From contig JBMNJC010000008.1 of the NCBI GenBank assembly GCA_050951465.1, positions 1 to 64,000 of the forward strand: 64,000 nt of DNA, read 5' to 3'. Below, in pieces: positions 8,864 to 19,221 of this stretch. The first letter of the stretch is position 1; each line of letters starts with the position of its first letter. This DNA is from JAAZHD01 sp012510895 (GTDB taxonomy: Bacteria; Bacillota; Clostridia; Caldicoprobacterales; DTU083). Below the pieces are notes generated by a model. It had not been told where the DNA came from. It was given only the letters and a program-made list of their open reading frames with translations, and did no database searches. The position numbers and the translations under genes were made by a program.

Positions 8864-10720
8864 CTACACCTTAGTCTCCATTTTTATACAGCTGCTCCAA
8901 TCCTTTGGTGGAGAAATAATGGTAAGCCCGTATGCATCTCCGTAATGTAGTTTAAGCCGCTTATTTACATTGATCAGTCCTATTCCTCTGCTTCGTTTTT
9001 GCCTGCTTTCGGTTTTTTCTGAAGCCAAAGGTGCTGAAAACACTTCATTCAGCCTGGTCATTGTTTCATCATTAAAACCTATGCCGTTATCCATTACATA
9101 AATGTTTAATTTTTCTGATTCATAGGAAATTTGGATCTTAATACGCAAAGACTGACCTCGAACCATACCATGTTCACAGCTGTTTTCCAAAAGAGGCTGC
9201 AGAACAAAACGGGGTATCCTGATCGATTCGTTTGCCTCCATATCCAAGTCAGAATTTATTTCCATGTTCACCTGGTTCCCTGTGCGTAGTCTCATTAATC
9301 TAATGTAGTTTTCTGAAAAATTAAGTTTCTCCTTCAAGGTCCAGTCAATTGTCCAGTCACTGAAGACAGGATGGAGCAATTCGCTGAGCACAACCAGCAT
9401 GTCTGAAACCTTCTCCGCTCCCGATAATGTAGCCATCCAGCGAATAGATGTAATGGAATTATAAATAAAATGGGGATTAATTTGGGCCTGAAGATTGCGA
9501 AATTCAAGCATCATCTTTTCCTGCTCATCTTTCTCTTTTTGTTTCAGCAAATCATTTATACTCCTAATCATCTGATTAAAATGCTTTTGCATCCTGTTTA
9601 TTTCTTCAATATTTGAACTTTCATTGATATGAACGGAAAGGTTACCCTTATATACCTGAGTCAGTCCTTCCGTAATCTGTTTAATAGGGCGCGTAAAGCT
9701 GATTACCCATACTGAATAAAGTATGCATGCTAGTAAAATGAATGCAGTACCGACAATATAAGAGGTTTTCCGGAGCAGATTAATACTCTTATACTGAATG
9801 CTTGTTGGAGTCTGCTTGATCAGTATCCAATCGGGATTCTCGAGCTGATAGTAGATTATTTGATAATCTATGTCTTTAGCTGTTGTATAGCTGATGCTGC
9901 CATACTTGTTTTCTAGGTTGATTTTATAATAAAACTCGGGAATTACGCCTAACTTTGACAAATTCCCTCCGGAAATCAAGGCGCCGGAACCGTCAAGCAG
10001 ATACACACTGCTGTCTTCATCAGATAAATATGAAAAACTCTCACGTACGGATTCTTCTTTCACTGAAACCAGCATTATCAAATCCTTGCGCTTTCCTGGC
10101 TGTAAAGCATATGTTACTTTACGCAGACCGCATATCATAAGTTCATCGGCTGAAGGCTGATTGGTTGAAGTCGTAAGAGTAAATTCGCTCATGGGATATG
10201 TACCAAGCCAAACGGTTCTATGAGTAATGCTGCTTTTTTTAACTATGTTATTATAAAAGGGATGTGAACTATCTTCCATAAAAAAGTTCCAGGTTCTTGA
10301 TGCTCCGCACATGGTACCATCTTGGCGAAAGAAAAGTACAGCATTAAGATCCCTGGCAGAATAGAAATATGATTGTATTGCATCTAGAAAGGAAATCCTA
10401 TCCATTGTTTTCTTAAGGAAATCATTGTTGCTGTATTCTGTGGTCAGATAGTTATAAACCGCATCTTCACTTTGCAAAAGCATTGCAGAAGTCATAGCTG
10501 ACCCCAGTATTTCATTTAGTTTCATAGCTGTATAATTAAATCTTGATACAGTCTCACTTTCATTCTTTTGCTGAATCTGGGCTAAATGCAGCAGAGAAGT
10601 AATCTGTACAGGTAAAAAAATACCTACAGCTAAAAAAATTAAGGAAACTGTAATTAATCGTGATTTTATAGTTTTGAATCTTATGGTCTTTAATAGTCTG
10701 GCAACTTGTTTTCTCTTCAT
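8864..10720 (-). CDS. Sensor histidine kinase, YesM type
   Basis: About 618 residues from the ATG at 10720 (MKRKQVAR), which overlaps the stop of the preceding AraC-domain frame as ATGA and suggests translational coupling. Order: membrane helix around residues 20-40, a large extracellular sensor region, a second membrane helix (SYIVGTAFILLACILYSVWV), HAMP, a His_kinase domain with the phospho-acceptor in QINPHFIYNSI, and an ATPase domain with LQPLLENSCEHG and DNGIGF. It would sense an extracellular sugar signal and phosphorylate the adjacent response regulator. The ORF can be opened further upstream (to 10804), but that part overlaps the regulator and lacks a start signal. Confidence 0.93.
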   Translation of the reverse strand: MKRKQVARLLKTIRFKTIKSRLITVSLIFLAVGIFLPVQITSLLHLAQIQQKNESETVSRFNYTAMKLNEILGSAMTSAMLLQSEDAVYNYLTTEYSNNDFLKKTMDRISFLDAIQSYFYSARDLNAVLFFRQDGTMCGASRTWNFFMEDSSHPFYNNIVKKSSITHRTVWLGTYPMSEFTLTTSTNQPSADELMICGLRKVTYALQPGKRKDLIMLVSVKEESVRESFSYLSDEDSSVYLLDGSGALISGGNLSKLGVIPEFYYKINLENKYGSISYTTAKDIDYQIIYYQLENPDWILIKQTPTSIQYKSINLLRKTSYIVGTAFILLACILYSVWVISFTRPIKQITEGLTQVYKGNLSVHINESSNIEEINRMQKHFNQMIRSINDLLKQKEKDEQEKMMLEFRNLQAQINPHFIYNSITSIRWMATLSGAEKVSDMLVVLSELLHPVFSDWTIDWTLKEKLNFSENYIRLMRLRTGNQVNMEINSDLDMEANESIRIPRFVLQPLLENSCEHGMVRGQSLRIKIQISYESEKLNIYVMDNGIGFNDETMTRLNEVFSAPLASEKTESRQKRSRGIGLINVNKRLKLHYGDAYGLTIISPPKDWSSCIKMETKV

Positions 10721-12270
10721 TTGGCAACCCTCAGTTGATGCGGTGAAAGGCCTGTCTTTTGTTTGAAAAAACGTGAAAAGTAAGAAGCATCTGAAAAGCC
10801 ACAAAGAGTTGATACTTTCTGTATGGAAAATTCACCTAAACCAATTAGTTCACAGGCTTTATCGATACGGACAAGGCCCAAATAATCTGAAAAACTGCAT
10901 CCAACCATTTGTTTAAATAAAACAGAATAGTAATTGGGGCTTACACAAACCATAGATGCCATATCAGTAAGAGAAATATTCTGTTCAATGTTCTCACGGA
11001 TATAGCATATTGTATTAAGCATCTCCTTACAATAAATAGGATGCAGACAGGAGGAATCACCAAAAACAGTTGTCTCAAACAGCATGAAGGCATCTTTCGC
11101 TGATTCTGCCTCCGCCAGAGATATGCGCAGATGATTCAATAAATCATCAGACTTCTCGGTTTTATTTATGGTAATAAGATATAACTCAGCCAAAGAAAGT
11201 AAAGATTTCTCATACTTTTCTCTGCTAATCCCCAAGGATTCCTTTAAGGCATCAATATTTGAACTGAAAAGCAACTTATTTTTTTGATAATTCATAAGGG
11301 GTACCATTACCAGTATTCTTTCCTACAAAAGTGTAATACAGTCATGCAGATCAAAAGTACCACGTTCTCCAGGTCTGTCTGCTTGTAAAACTGTTAAGCT
11401 GCTGGGATAAAAATATGAATTCCTTAATATTATTTGACCCTTACTGACCAGCTTGGCAAGCCTTTCATCAGAACCTTTTGTTTCACATATGACTATTCTG
11501 AGTTTGACATCAAGTACTTCATCTATATATGATAACAATTCCCTTATAACTAAATATATTTCATTGATATCATGTTCGTCAGTATGGGCCAGAGAAATAA
11601 AAAGCAGTTCATCATCAAAATATACATCCGATACCCTGAATGGATTTAAGCGCTTCTGAAAAATGCTTGTTATAGAGGACTTAAGAATTGATCGAACCTG
11701 TGAATCCCATAGAATTAAAATGCAATACTGTATATGCTTGTAATATTGTTCATGTTTTTCACATTCACTCAAGTACAGGTCACTGTCATGATGGACAAAT
11801 ACAAAATCATAAAGCGGATTTGCCTTTCTCATATCGCCTGGCAAAGATGTTGTGTATGCAACTGAAACATAAATATCTTTTAAGTTGTTTAAGGCCTTTT
11901 TCAATACCTCATCAATGTCTTTCTGCACCATAGTTGCTTTTACCAGGTATCCTGTTATACCCATTTTCATCAACTGGTAAAGAGTATCAAAATCCTCAAT
12001 GCAAGTAATAATAATAATCTCGCATACCTCTCCGCTTTCCCTAATTTTCCTGACCAACTCCACCCCGTCCATGCCGGGCATACAGAGATCGGTCAGCACA
12101 ATATTGGGGCGGTGTATCTGATAAGCTTCCCATGCACTGACCCCGTCTTCGACTACAGCAACCACCTGCATACCATAGTCTTCCCATGGAACGGTTAGAT
12201 TTAGCCCTACCCGGACAAGTAGTTCATCTTCAGCTATCATGACTTTATACGCAGGAGTTCTTTCTTCCAA
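10717..12270 (-). pseudogene. YesN-type response regulator with AraC output domain, interrupted by in-frame TAG
   Basis: Receiver domain at the N-terminus (MIAEDELLVRVGL; acceptor Asp in LTDLCMPGMDG), a long linker, and a C-terminal AraC-type double helix-turn-helix (ISLTDMASMVCVSPNYYSVL and FSRFFKQKTGLSPHQLR). The two parts are in the same frame and are separated only by a TAG at 11323-11325. Read through, the protein would be about 517 residues, normal for YesN. So this is either a nonsense mutation or base error, or two proteins: an AGGAAAG lies about 10 bases before the ATG at 11307 and might allow reinitiation. The start is taken as the TTG at 12270, about 9 bases after AAGGA. It pairs with the downstream kinase gene and probably controls the sugar transporter operon. 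Confidence 0.82.
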
Positions 12271-12555
12271 TAAACCCAATCCTTTCTTAATGCTTTTAAT
12301 GGGATCAACTCTTTATCGACTGAAAGAACTGTATAGTCATCACTTATCAATATTACTTTTAATCTATAATTCAGAACCTATATGTAATTTTCCTCTTTTG
12401 ATTCGTGTCTTTTTAATATCCTATATAAAGTCTTCTTGATAATGGCAGTAATACAGAAAGTAATATAATAACTAAAATACGTATAACATAAAAATACCGT
12501 TTAATTCAAATGTCTTTACCGCGAACGAAAGTAGTATTTGCCTTTGTAAATAAAT

Positions 12556-12578
12556 AGTAGTAATATTAAATTACTACT
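12556..12578. promoter_or_regulatory. Inverted repeat in the 340-base gap upstream of the lipid kinase
   Basis: The gap 12271-12621 separates the divergent response regulator and lipid kinase and must hold both promoters. The clear structure in it is the 9-base inverted repeat AGTAGTAAT / ATTACTACT with a 5-base AT loop, ending 43 bases before the kinase ATG. It could be an operator or a weak terminator; no protein can be assigned. I see no open frame in the gap with a ribosome site and coding character. Confidence 0.35.
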
Positions 12579-12621
12579 TTATTAAATACTACAAGTCATA
12601 AACAGAATTGGGTGAATTGCA

Positions 12622-13535
12622 ATGCGCAAAAAAATACTGTTTATTATAAATCCGAAGCCGGAAAACAGCAAATAAAGAATTATTTGCTGGACATTCTGGA
12701 TATTTTTGTTAAAGAAAGCTATGATACTACTGTTTATATTACCCAATCACGCGGTGATGCTATAAATGTTACTGAAGAAAGAGCAAAAGAATACGATCTG
12801 GTCGTATGCAGTGGCGGAGATGGTACTTTGAATGAAGTAGTATCCGGCATGATGAAGAGCAAAAAAAAGGTCCCTATCGGCTACCTGCCGGCAGGAACAA
12901 CAAATGATTTTGCAGGCAGTCTGCATATTCCAAAAAACTTAATAGCTGCTGCAAATACCATTGTCAAAGGACAGACTTATTCATGCGATATAGGATCATT
13001 TAACGATTACTATTTTACATACGTTGCTGCATTCGGCTTATTTACTGATGTTCCCTATGAAACAAAACAGGAAACAAAGAATATATTAGGATATCTTGCT
13101 TATATTCTGGAAGGCATTAAAAGACTTAATGAAATGAAATCCTATCGCCTGAAAGTAGAGTATAATGGTAATTCACTTACAGATGATTTTATATTTGGAA
13201 TGATTACCAATTCCACCCCTTCTACTGCAATTGGAGGCTTTTTGAATCTTAATACATCAAACGCTTATATTAACGATGGATTGTTTGAGGTAACTTTAAT
13301 TAAACGTCCGAAAAGCGCCATGGAACTGCAGGAGATTATTACTGCCTTGCTGACTCAGGATTTCAACAAGAAACATATTATTACCTTCAAGTCCAATCAC
13401 CTGGTAATCACCGGGAATAACAAAATATCATGGACTGTAGATGGTGAGTTCGGAGGTGAACATGAAAAGGTCATTATCACGAATCTAAGGGAAGAAATAA
13501 AAATAATCGCTCCTATCGGCCTTGAAGGTCATTAA
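12622..13535 (+). CDS. Diacylglycerol kinase-catalytic-domain lipid kinase (YegS/DagK type), one frameshift
   Basis: Phosphorylates a lipid alcohol such as diacylglycerol with ATP at the inner membrane face. The true start is the ATG at 12622 (MRKKILFIINPK), with GGGTGA before it. The frame breaks near 12655, where one A seems missing, and continues as AGKQQIKNYL, rebuilding the family motif NPKAGK. Downstream motifs are intact: VVCSGGDGTLNEVV (nucleotide-binding GGDGT), YLPAGTTNDFA, and the C-terminal WTVDGE. With the correction the length is about 304 residues, normal for the family. The 3' end overlaps the convergent M14 gene by 23 bases. It stands alone on the plus strand inside a minus-strand locus. 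Confidence 0.85.
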
Positions 13536-14584
13536 ATGCCTTAACAGCCCTGGCCAGGTTTTCTCCTAAACGGATGAGCCTATCTTGTGATACCATATTA
13601 TCAGCAGTGCCGAAATAAGCAGTCTCAAAAGTAAAGCTCATCTCTATGCCGGGCTTTACCCCCAAAGTACCGGGAACATGTAGGTGTCCCGCCAACATTC
13701 CATTCCACATTAATATCGATGTTGTTATCTTTGCAATACTGCATACTGCCTGGATCCTTACCCGTAATTTCCTCAAGTATCTTTCCGAAACGATTGTATT
13801 TTTCCTTCATGCCCTCTATTGCATGAACTACAAAGCAAGTGTCATTGCGCCCTCCGAAATGCCATGGCGAATGCAGATCCAACATATATTTCACGTTTTT
13901 ATCCTTGGTGTATTCCATCAGTGCAGCAGTAGAACGATAGATAGGATTAGGCAGATAGTCTCGATTATGATCATGGGGGTACCTGTTTTTTCCCTGATCG
14001 CCGTTAATAACCCCGTCTATATCTATAAAGGGAACAGCTAGTACCTTGAGGCCTTTCACTGGTCGGGTGTAAAACTCTTTAAGCATTCCCTCCATAACAT
14101 AAGTGCCGGTAGATTCACAGGCATGATGTCTAGAGGTCAGCACAATGTAGGCATCTCCTTCACCAAACTCTGCAATATCGACGGGATTACCCTTTTCTGA
14201 ATTCACCAGAGTTTTTATGGGAATGTTATACACTTCAGCAAATCTATAGAAGCGTTCCGGCAGGTAAACCATATTATGAGCAAAATATACTCTTTTTTCT
14301 TCAGGCCCAAAATGATATGTAAATCTGCTATACCCGTCCAGTGTTTCGGAACCTGCCCAATGCCAATCTTCTAAATCTCTGCTTACAGCAGGCCCAAAAT
14401 AACCTATATAATTCTTGCCTGAAAAATCAAAGGTCCATGTTTGGCCTTGAGCACCTTCTACGCAAAAAGCCCAGTAAAACCAATCAGTAGTGGTATCACG
14501 CAATTGCGGCCTAACCTTAACTATACCTTCATTTTTTTCATAAACTTCTATGTTTGCTCCCGGAAAATCAGTATGAATTCGCAT
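13513..14584 (-). CDS. M14-family zinc carboxypeptidase-like protein with CCP-type N-terminal domain, one frameshift
   Basis: The N-terminal beta domain (TDWFYWAFCVEGAQGQ) resembles that of cytosolic carboxypeptidases. The M14 domain shows the zinc-site motif H-A-C-E in TSRHHACESTG, then NRDYLPNP and the third zinc histidine in YMLDLHSPWH. The catalytic glutamate region (EMSFTFETAYFG) lies in another frame, so one indel near 13685-13700 must be corrected; after that the protein runs to 13513 with about 356 residues. It might trim peptides or deacylate/hydrolyse an amide or ester on an imported glycan-linked compound. It follows the GH-like gene by 17 bases in the same direction. Confidence 0.75.
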
Positions 14585-14601
14585 AATTCCATCTCCATTC
14601 C

Positions 14602-16785
14602 TTATACAAGTTTTGCAGTGGAAATCATTTTAAACTCCCCAGGCTCCAGATTTATCTTTTCACACATGCCGAATTGATGCAGCCAGAAATCATGGCTGTT
14701 TTCAAAATCGATATTCATCATACAGATCTTACCTGCCTCAGGGAAATAGCTGAATGCAATATAGTTACATTCATTGCCGGGCTTCATCTTATCATCTGTT
14801 ATCCAGACATATCCCCGGTGTTCATTTGCAATTGCACGATAAATGTAACCAAGGAGCCCTGCAGTATTGATCATAGAACCGGGGCCTTCGTCAATATCCA
14901 GGGCACCGGGATAAGTCCATGTGTTCAGGAAGTAGCATTTACCTTTGCCATAATGATGCAGTGCCAGAATAGGACTGGCTTTCTCATCATCAATAACAAG
15001 AATCTCAAGATCTTTATCTGTAATTTCAATATCACCCATTGGTACACCAAGTACGCCAAACCTCCTGGGAAAGGCACAGCCAAGCCTGTCTGATCCAGGC
15101 GGTATGGTAGCCCAATAGAAACAGTCACCCCTGCCCTTCACCCTAACGCCGCAAAGTTCGCTAAAATCTCCACTATTAACCAGTTCATCAGTGGTGAAAT
15201 TTAATTTCCTTGTGTCATTGGTTGACAATTGAGGCAGGGAAATAAAGAGTGTTCCTCCATTGTATACATATTCTTTAAGTATCTCATATTGTTCTTTTGA
15301 GCTGGTATTCCAACCTGTGAAAAGAATGGCTTTATAATTCTTGTTTAAAAATTCTGCACTGATTTTATTTTTCGCAAATGAAACTACATCAACCTGTCCA
15401 TAGGGTGTGCCGGACAAATGAATATTGACGTAGGGCTTAAGCACCGGCATCTCAGGGAAGAAAACATCCCGTGCAAGTTTCCAGCCCCTCTCCGGCGCTC
15501 CCTGAAACCAACTGGGATTCTCTATAGCTATGTCATAAAGACCATTAATTGCATAATTATGGTTATACCGGGCTGTTGCTAAATCATGGTTTCCTTTGGC
15601 AAGAGCAATAATGGATTCCGGCTGCCCCTCCGGTGTGCCGTTGGATTTAACAAAATTCCAGAAATCTGATATTATATCACGATATTTCCGACAAATGGGA
15701 GAATTATAATTAATAGTCGGAAAGTATGGTCTTGCTTCTTCCAAAAGTGGTTTCACTACTTCAGGATTTTTCGTTAATATCTCTTTTGCTTCTCCCCACC
15801 CCAGGATCCCAAGTTTCTCCCTGGCCGTCTGAGGGATTTTTAATTTCGGAGAGTCTGGAGAAAGGGTATGTTCTACAAACCAGTTTCCTGATTCATTGAT
15901 TATCATTTTGCTTCCCGCCATATATTTCAGATACAAAGAAGCACGGAGAACATCATATCTATAAGAATCATTATTGGGCAACCACGAATAATGTTCATGA
16001 GCAAGATGGGAGCCCCATAGCGGTAACTCATGCTGTCTGTATAGCCCCCTGGAAAAACCGCTTGAAAAGTTGAGACTAGGAAAAGCAAAATCTTCTACAA
16101 CAGGTATTTCCGCACCGCCAAGTATTTCATAGTCCAAATGAAAGTTGCTGCTCGTTGCCATGATATAGCCCCAGCCGCTTTCCTTACGCTCACTTACATG
16201 CTCGTGAACCTTATTCATAAGTCTGTCTGCCAAAGCACCCAGTGTGAGCTCTCCTGTTTCGTCAAGGATTTCCCGGGCTTCATTTAAACCTACGTTAAAT
16301 CTTTCGCCAAAATCATAGCCTAGATAAAATTCGCCGCCTTCCTCGCTCATTTTGGCTACCCACTCTTTTTCAGAATCTGTATACAGAAGTGCAGTATATA
16401 TTCCCTGTTTCTTAGCCTCACGGATAAACCGGACCAAACCTGCACCAAAACGATCCTTATGGGCATCAAAAATATGCTGATACTCTGAAATGGTCAGATT
16501 CTTAAATTCCTCCCAGTCCGGTGCAGGAATATTTATTCCAATCTCATCCAGAGCATAAAACCATTCAGCAATTAGACGGGGAGAAAATCCCCTGGCATAG
16601 CCCCATACCTGAGCCAAATTACCCTGATTGTCTTCCAGTATTTTTTTTATCATATCCATAGGACTGAAATATTGGGCCTGCCAGGCATAATGGCCAATCA
16701 TAGTACACATTAAGGTATCGGTATCAGTGGGATATACGCCAGTGCCTAAGAACATACCTTCAGGCGGAAGTTTAATATTGCTCAT
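14602..16785 (-). CDS. Large glycoside-hydrolase-like protein (TIM barrel plus GATase-like domain)
   Basis: 727 residues, no signal peptide. The N-terminal half has the look of a TIM-barrel hydrolase (MIGHYAWQAQYFSP, KKQGIYTALLYTDSEKEWVA, SGWGYIMATSSNFHLDYEIL). The second half contains ILFTGWNTSSKEQYEILK and YVYNGGTLFISLPQLS, a flavodoxin/GATase-like fold seen as the trimerisation domain of GH42-type enzymes. Acidic candidates such as VVEDFAF and MIINESGNWF are present, but I cannot assign nucleophile and acid/base. The family is not recognised with certainty. It lies between the FAD oxidoreductase and the M14 gene with short gaps, so it belongs to the same operon. Confidence 0.55.
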   Translation of the reverse strand: MSNIKLPPEGMFLGTGVYPTDTDTLMCTMIGHYAWQAQYFSPMDMIKKILEDNQGNLAQVWGYARGFSPRLIAEWFYALDEIGINIPAPDWEEFKNLTISEYQHIFDAHKDRFGAGLVRFIREAKKQGIYTALLYTDSEKEWVAKMSEEGGEFYLGYDFGERFNVGLNEAREILDETGELTLGALADRLMNKVHEHVSERKESGWGYIMATSSNFHLDYEILGGAEIPVVEDFAFPSLNFSSGFSRGLYRQHELPLWGSHLAHEHYSWLPNNDSYRYDVLRASLYLKYMAGSKMIINESGNWFVEHTLSPDSPKLKIPQTAREKLGILGWGEAKEILTKNPEVVKPLLEEARPYFPTINYNSPICRKYRDIISDFWNFVKSNGTPEGQPESIIALAKGNHDLATARYNHNYAINGLYDIAIENPSWFQGAPERGWKLARDVFFPEMPVLKPYVNIHLSGTPYGQVDVVSFAKNKISAEFLNKNYKAILFTGWNTSSKEQYEILKEYVYNGGTLFISLPQLSTNDTRKLNFTTDELVNSGDFSELCGVRVKGRGDCFYWATIPPGSDRLGCAFPRRFGVLGVPMGDIEITDKDLEILVIDDEKASPILALHHYGKGKCYFLNTWTYPGALDIDEGPGSMINTAGLLGYIYRAIANEHRGYVWITDDKMKPGNECNYIAFSYFPEAGKICMMNIDFENSHDFWLHQFGMCEKINLEPGEFKMISTAKLV

Positions 16786-16819
16786 ATCAATTACCTCTTT
16801 CTAATCTCTTGTAATTTGA

Positions 16820-19183
16820 TTATTCATTGTATACACGTATTTCATAAACCCTGGCAGATTTCTCATACAACGCAGCACTCTCTTTCGCATTTGTACTGAT
16901 AACTTCCAGTTTTATAGCAGAAGCTTCAATGCTGTCAAATCTGACCTTTCTTCTGCGCTGATAATTATTGTCCTCTTCATAGATCTTTTCCCAGCCTGAA
17001 TTCGTTTTTCCATACAAGCACCAGTGTCTGGCACATAATGGAGATTTCCATTGTCCCGGCATGTAAGTATGCAACTGATTCAGATTTGTATCGAAAGAAA
17101 TCATAACGGTGTTAAATTTCCTGACGATTCCAAAATCTATAGTAACATGCTGAGGCAATGGTTTTCCATACTCGGAAATCCACAGGTTAGGCATATCGAA
17201 AGGCCAGGCATACCCGTTATTAACATTCGAACCGCTAAAAGGTGCCGGCACCGGAGTAATTCTAACGGCGAATGAAAATCCTCTTCTCCAGCCATAGTTG
17301 TTCCATACCTTGTACTTTGGTATTACAACTTTATCAGATTGAAAAAATGGCAATGCAGCATTTTTTGGTTCACAGCCGCCGGGGCAGGAATGCTGATACT
17401 GTGCTGTTGTCCCGGTGGGCTGATACAGACTGTGAGCCCAGTATACCCCGTCGGCTTTGTCCAAAACCAACCTGTAGGGCTTATTGGGTGTTACTCTTGC
17501 ATTAAAGGGTATGGACATCCAGCCATGAAAATCAGGCGATACTTCTATATCACAAACCTTAATGGTTTTTCCCTCACCCTGTTCCCAAATCCGGCTGAGT
17601 TCCTGCAGAGATGCTTTAATCTTTTTAGCTGTTTTCGTTTCATTTTTTATAAAGACTTGTGCTGTATCCAATCTTTCATGGGTTACTGGAAATACCTGAG
17701 CCCTTGGCCTGTCCAATAACTCAAATCTTTCCGTGTCTGGATCGCCAAAGTCCAGTTTTTGTTCGCTGGAAGCAGAAACCTCTGCATTACGCGCCAAATC
17801 CTTATCATCTTCATTCCGAATACCTAATACATGTACATCATCCTTGATAATCTCCTGCTGAATCCTGCAGATGTGCCCTTCAGCTGCTGCTTCTCTCGGA
17901 GAAATGCCTTTCTTTAAAGCATAAAAGGCTGCTATTCCCACTGCCTGACCTATATTGGCAAGAGTGCACTGAACCCTGACAGACGACAAAGCCACATGGC
18001 TGACACTTATGTTCCGCCCAGCCATCCACAGATTGCTTATATTGCGGCTGTAACAAGCGCGCAGAGGAATAGTGTACGGAGTTACCAAAGTATACTCTTT
18101 ATAGTTTTCATCTATAAAGCTCGGCTCAGGAGGAGCTTTTTTATTCAGCACTCCTCCAGGGATATGGGTATCCAGGAACCATCCGGCATATGCAATTCGG
18201 TCCGGCCATTTTGCATCCTGCCGGCAGTCCTTTTCCGTTACCACAACATCCCCGGCTAAGCGGCGGCTCTCTCTTTTTCCGGGAATGGAACCTACCCACT
18301 CCAAAGCATAGTTTGCCGCATTTTCCTTTTGATCACTGTAATTTTTAATATAGTCCCATACTCCTAAAATATGGGACAGAAGTTCTTCCTTAAGAATTTC
18401 CGTATCCTGAACTTGATGAAAAGGTGCTCCTATCTCCATCCACCAATATCCTGTATAAACGTTTCCCTTTCCCGGTCTTAGTCTGCCGATGTTGCGCATA
18501 TGCCCAATATCAGTTTCACTGCGGATGGTTTTCGCCCATTCCGGGGGTACAAACTCTACCGGCCCACCTGTATCCCTGGCCAAAAATTGAATGGTGGCCC
18601 CCATAACTTCCTGATCAGGTATAACAGGGGCTAAATTTTCATTATACTCCTTTCGTCCTTCCCTCCCATACCAGAAATCGGCCCCGGCTATATATCCTAC
18701 TTCACCATCACCTGTGCAATCTACAAATTGATCAGCATGTAAAACAAAATCCCGGCCGTTTCCCAGCTGTACAGCGTGAAGAGCTGCAATTCTTTTTTCA
18801 CCATTCGGACAGGAATCGACTTCAGCGTCATATACAAGGGTATTTAAAAACAAATCAATACTTTCTGTCTCTTTTACCATATTCACCAGGCACAAATCAT
18901 AGGCACTATTCACGTATCCGGAGTATATGTTATCATGATTATTCGCTCTGTCTCTTAAGAGAATTTCTTCTATAATACCTGTTTCCATGGTCCAGGCATT
19001 TTTTTCCACCGAACTGGAAGGGGGCACTCTGATTTCACTGGAAGAATTCCCGCCAAGCACAGGCCTGTCCTGTACTAAAGCGGTTTTGACACCCTTTCTT
19101 GCAGCAGCCAGAGCACAGCATAGGCCAGCGAGCCCGCCGCCTGCTACAACCAACTCATAACTCATATGTTTGGCTTTTCTCAT
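16820..19183 (-). CDS. FAD-dependent oxidoreductase (FAD_oxidored type) with C-terminal beta domain
   Basis: About 787 residues. The N-terminal dinucleotide site reads ELVVAGGGLAGLCCALAAA, followed by QDRPVLGGNSSSEIRVPP, the signature of the PF12831-type family often found in polysaccharide-utilisation loci. VDCTGDGEVGYIAGADFW and LWMAGRNISVSHVAL are the later FAD-contact segments. The last 200 residues look like a beta-sandwich (carbohydrate-binding or discoidin-like). I chose the ATG at 19183 because AGGAAGGTG precedes it; the frame also opens at a TTG at 19225 that overlaps the CapA stop, so the two genes are tightly coupled. The substrate is unknown, probably a sugar or uronate derivative. 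Confidence 0.82.
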   Translation of the reverse strand: MRKAKHMSYELVVAGGGLAGLCCALAAARKGVKTALVQDRPVLGGNSSSEIRVPPSSSVEKNAWTMETGIIEEILLRDRANNHDNIYSGYVNSAYDLCLVNMVKETESIDLFLNTLVYDAEVDSCPNGEKRIAALHAVQLGNGRDFVLHADQFVDCTGDGEVGYIAGADFWYGREGRKEYNENLAPVIPDQEVMGATIQFLARDTGGPVEFVPPEWAKTIRSETDIGHMRNIGRLRPGKGNVYTGYWWMEIGAPFHQVQDTEILKEELLSHILGVWDYIKNYSDQKENAANYALEWVGSIPGKRESRRLAGDVVVTEKDCRQDAKWPDRIAYAGWFLDTHIPGGVLNKKAPPEPSFIDENYKEYTLVTPYTIPLRACYSRNISNLWMAGRNISVSHVALSSVRVQCTLANIGQAVGIAAFYALKKGISPREAAAEGHICRIQQEIIKDDVHVLGIRNEDDKDLARNAEVSASSEQKLDFGDPDTERFELLDRPRAQVFPVTHERLDTAQVFIKNETKTAKKIKASLQELSRIWEQGEGKTIKVCDIEVSPDFHGWMSIPFNARVTPNKPYRLVLDKADGVYWAHSLYQPTGTTAQYQHSCPGGCEPKNAALPFFQSDKVVIPKYKVWNNYGWRRGFSFAVRITPVPAPFSGSNVNNGYAWPFDMPNLWISEYGKPLPQHVTIDFGIVRKFNTVMISFDTNLNQLHTYMPGQWKSPLCARHWCLYGKTNSGWEKIYEEDNNYQRRRKVRFDSIEASAIKLEVISTNAKESAALYEKSARVYEIRVYNE

Positions 19184-19221
19184 TAATCCTGTCACCTTCC
19201 TGATTTGATTCTGAGCAACCT

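Noticed and set aside
11323..11325. TAG recoded as pyrrolysine or readthrough
   Set aside because: TAG ends normal genes here (for example trkA at 43091-43093) and no recoding structure was recognised downstream; mutation, base error or split gene is simpler.
13646..14041. 131-codon plus-strand frame
   Set aside because: Antisense to the M14 gene, no ribosome site, no family likeness.
14674..15093. 139-codon plus-strand frame
   Set aside because: Antisense to the GH-like gene with no start signal.
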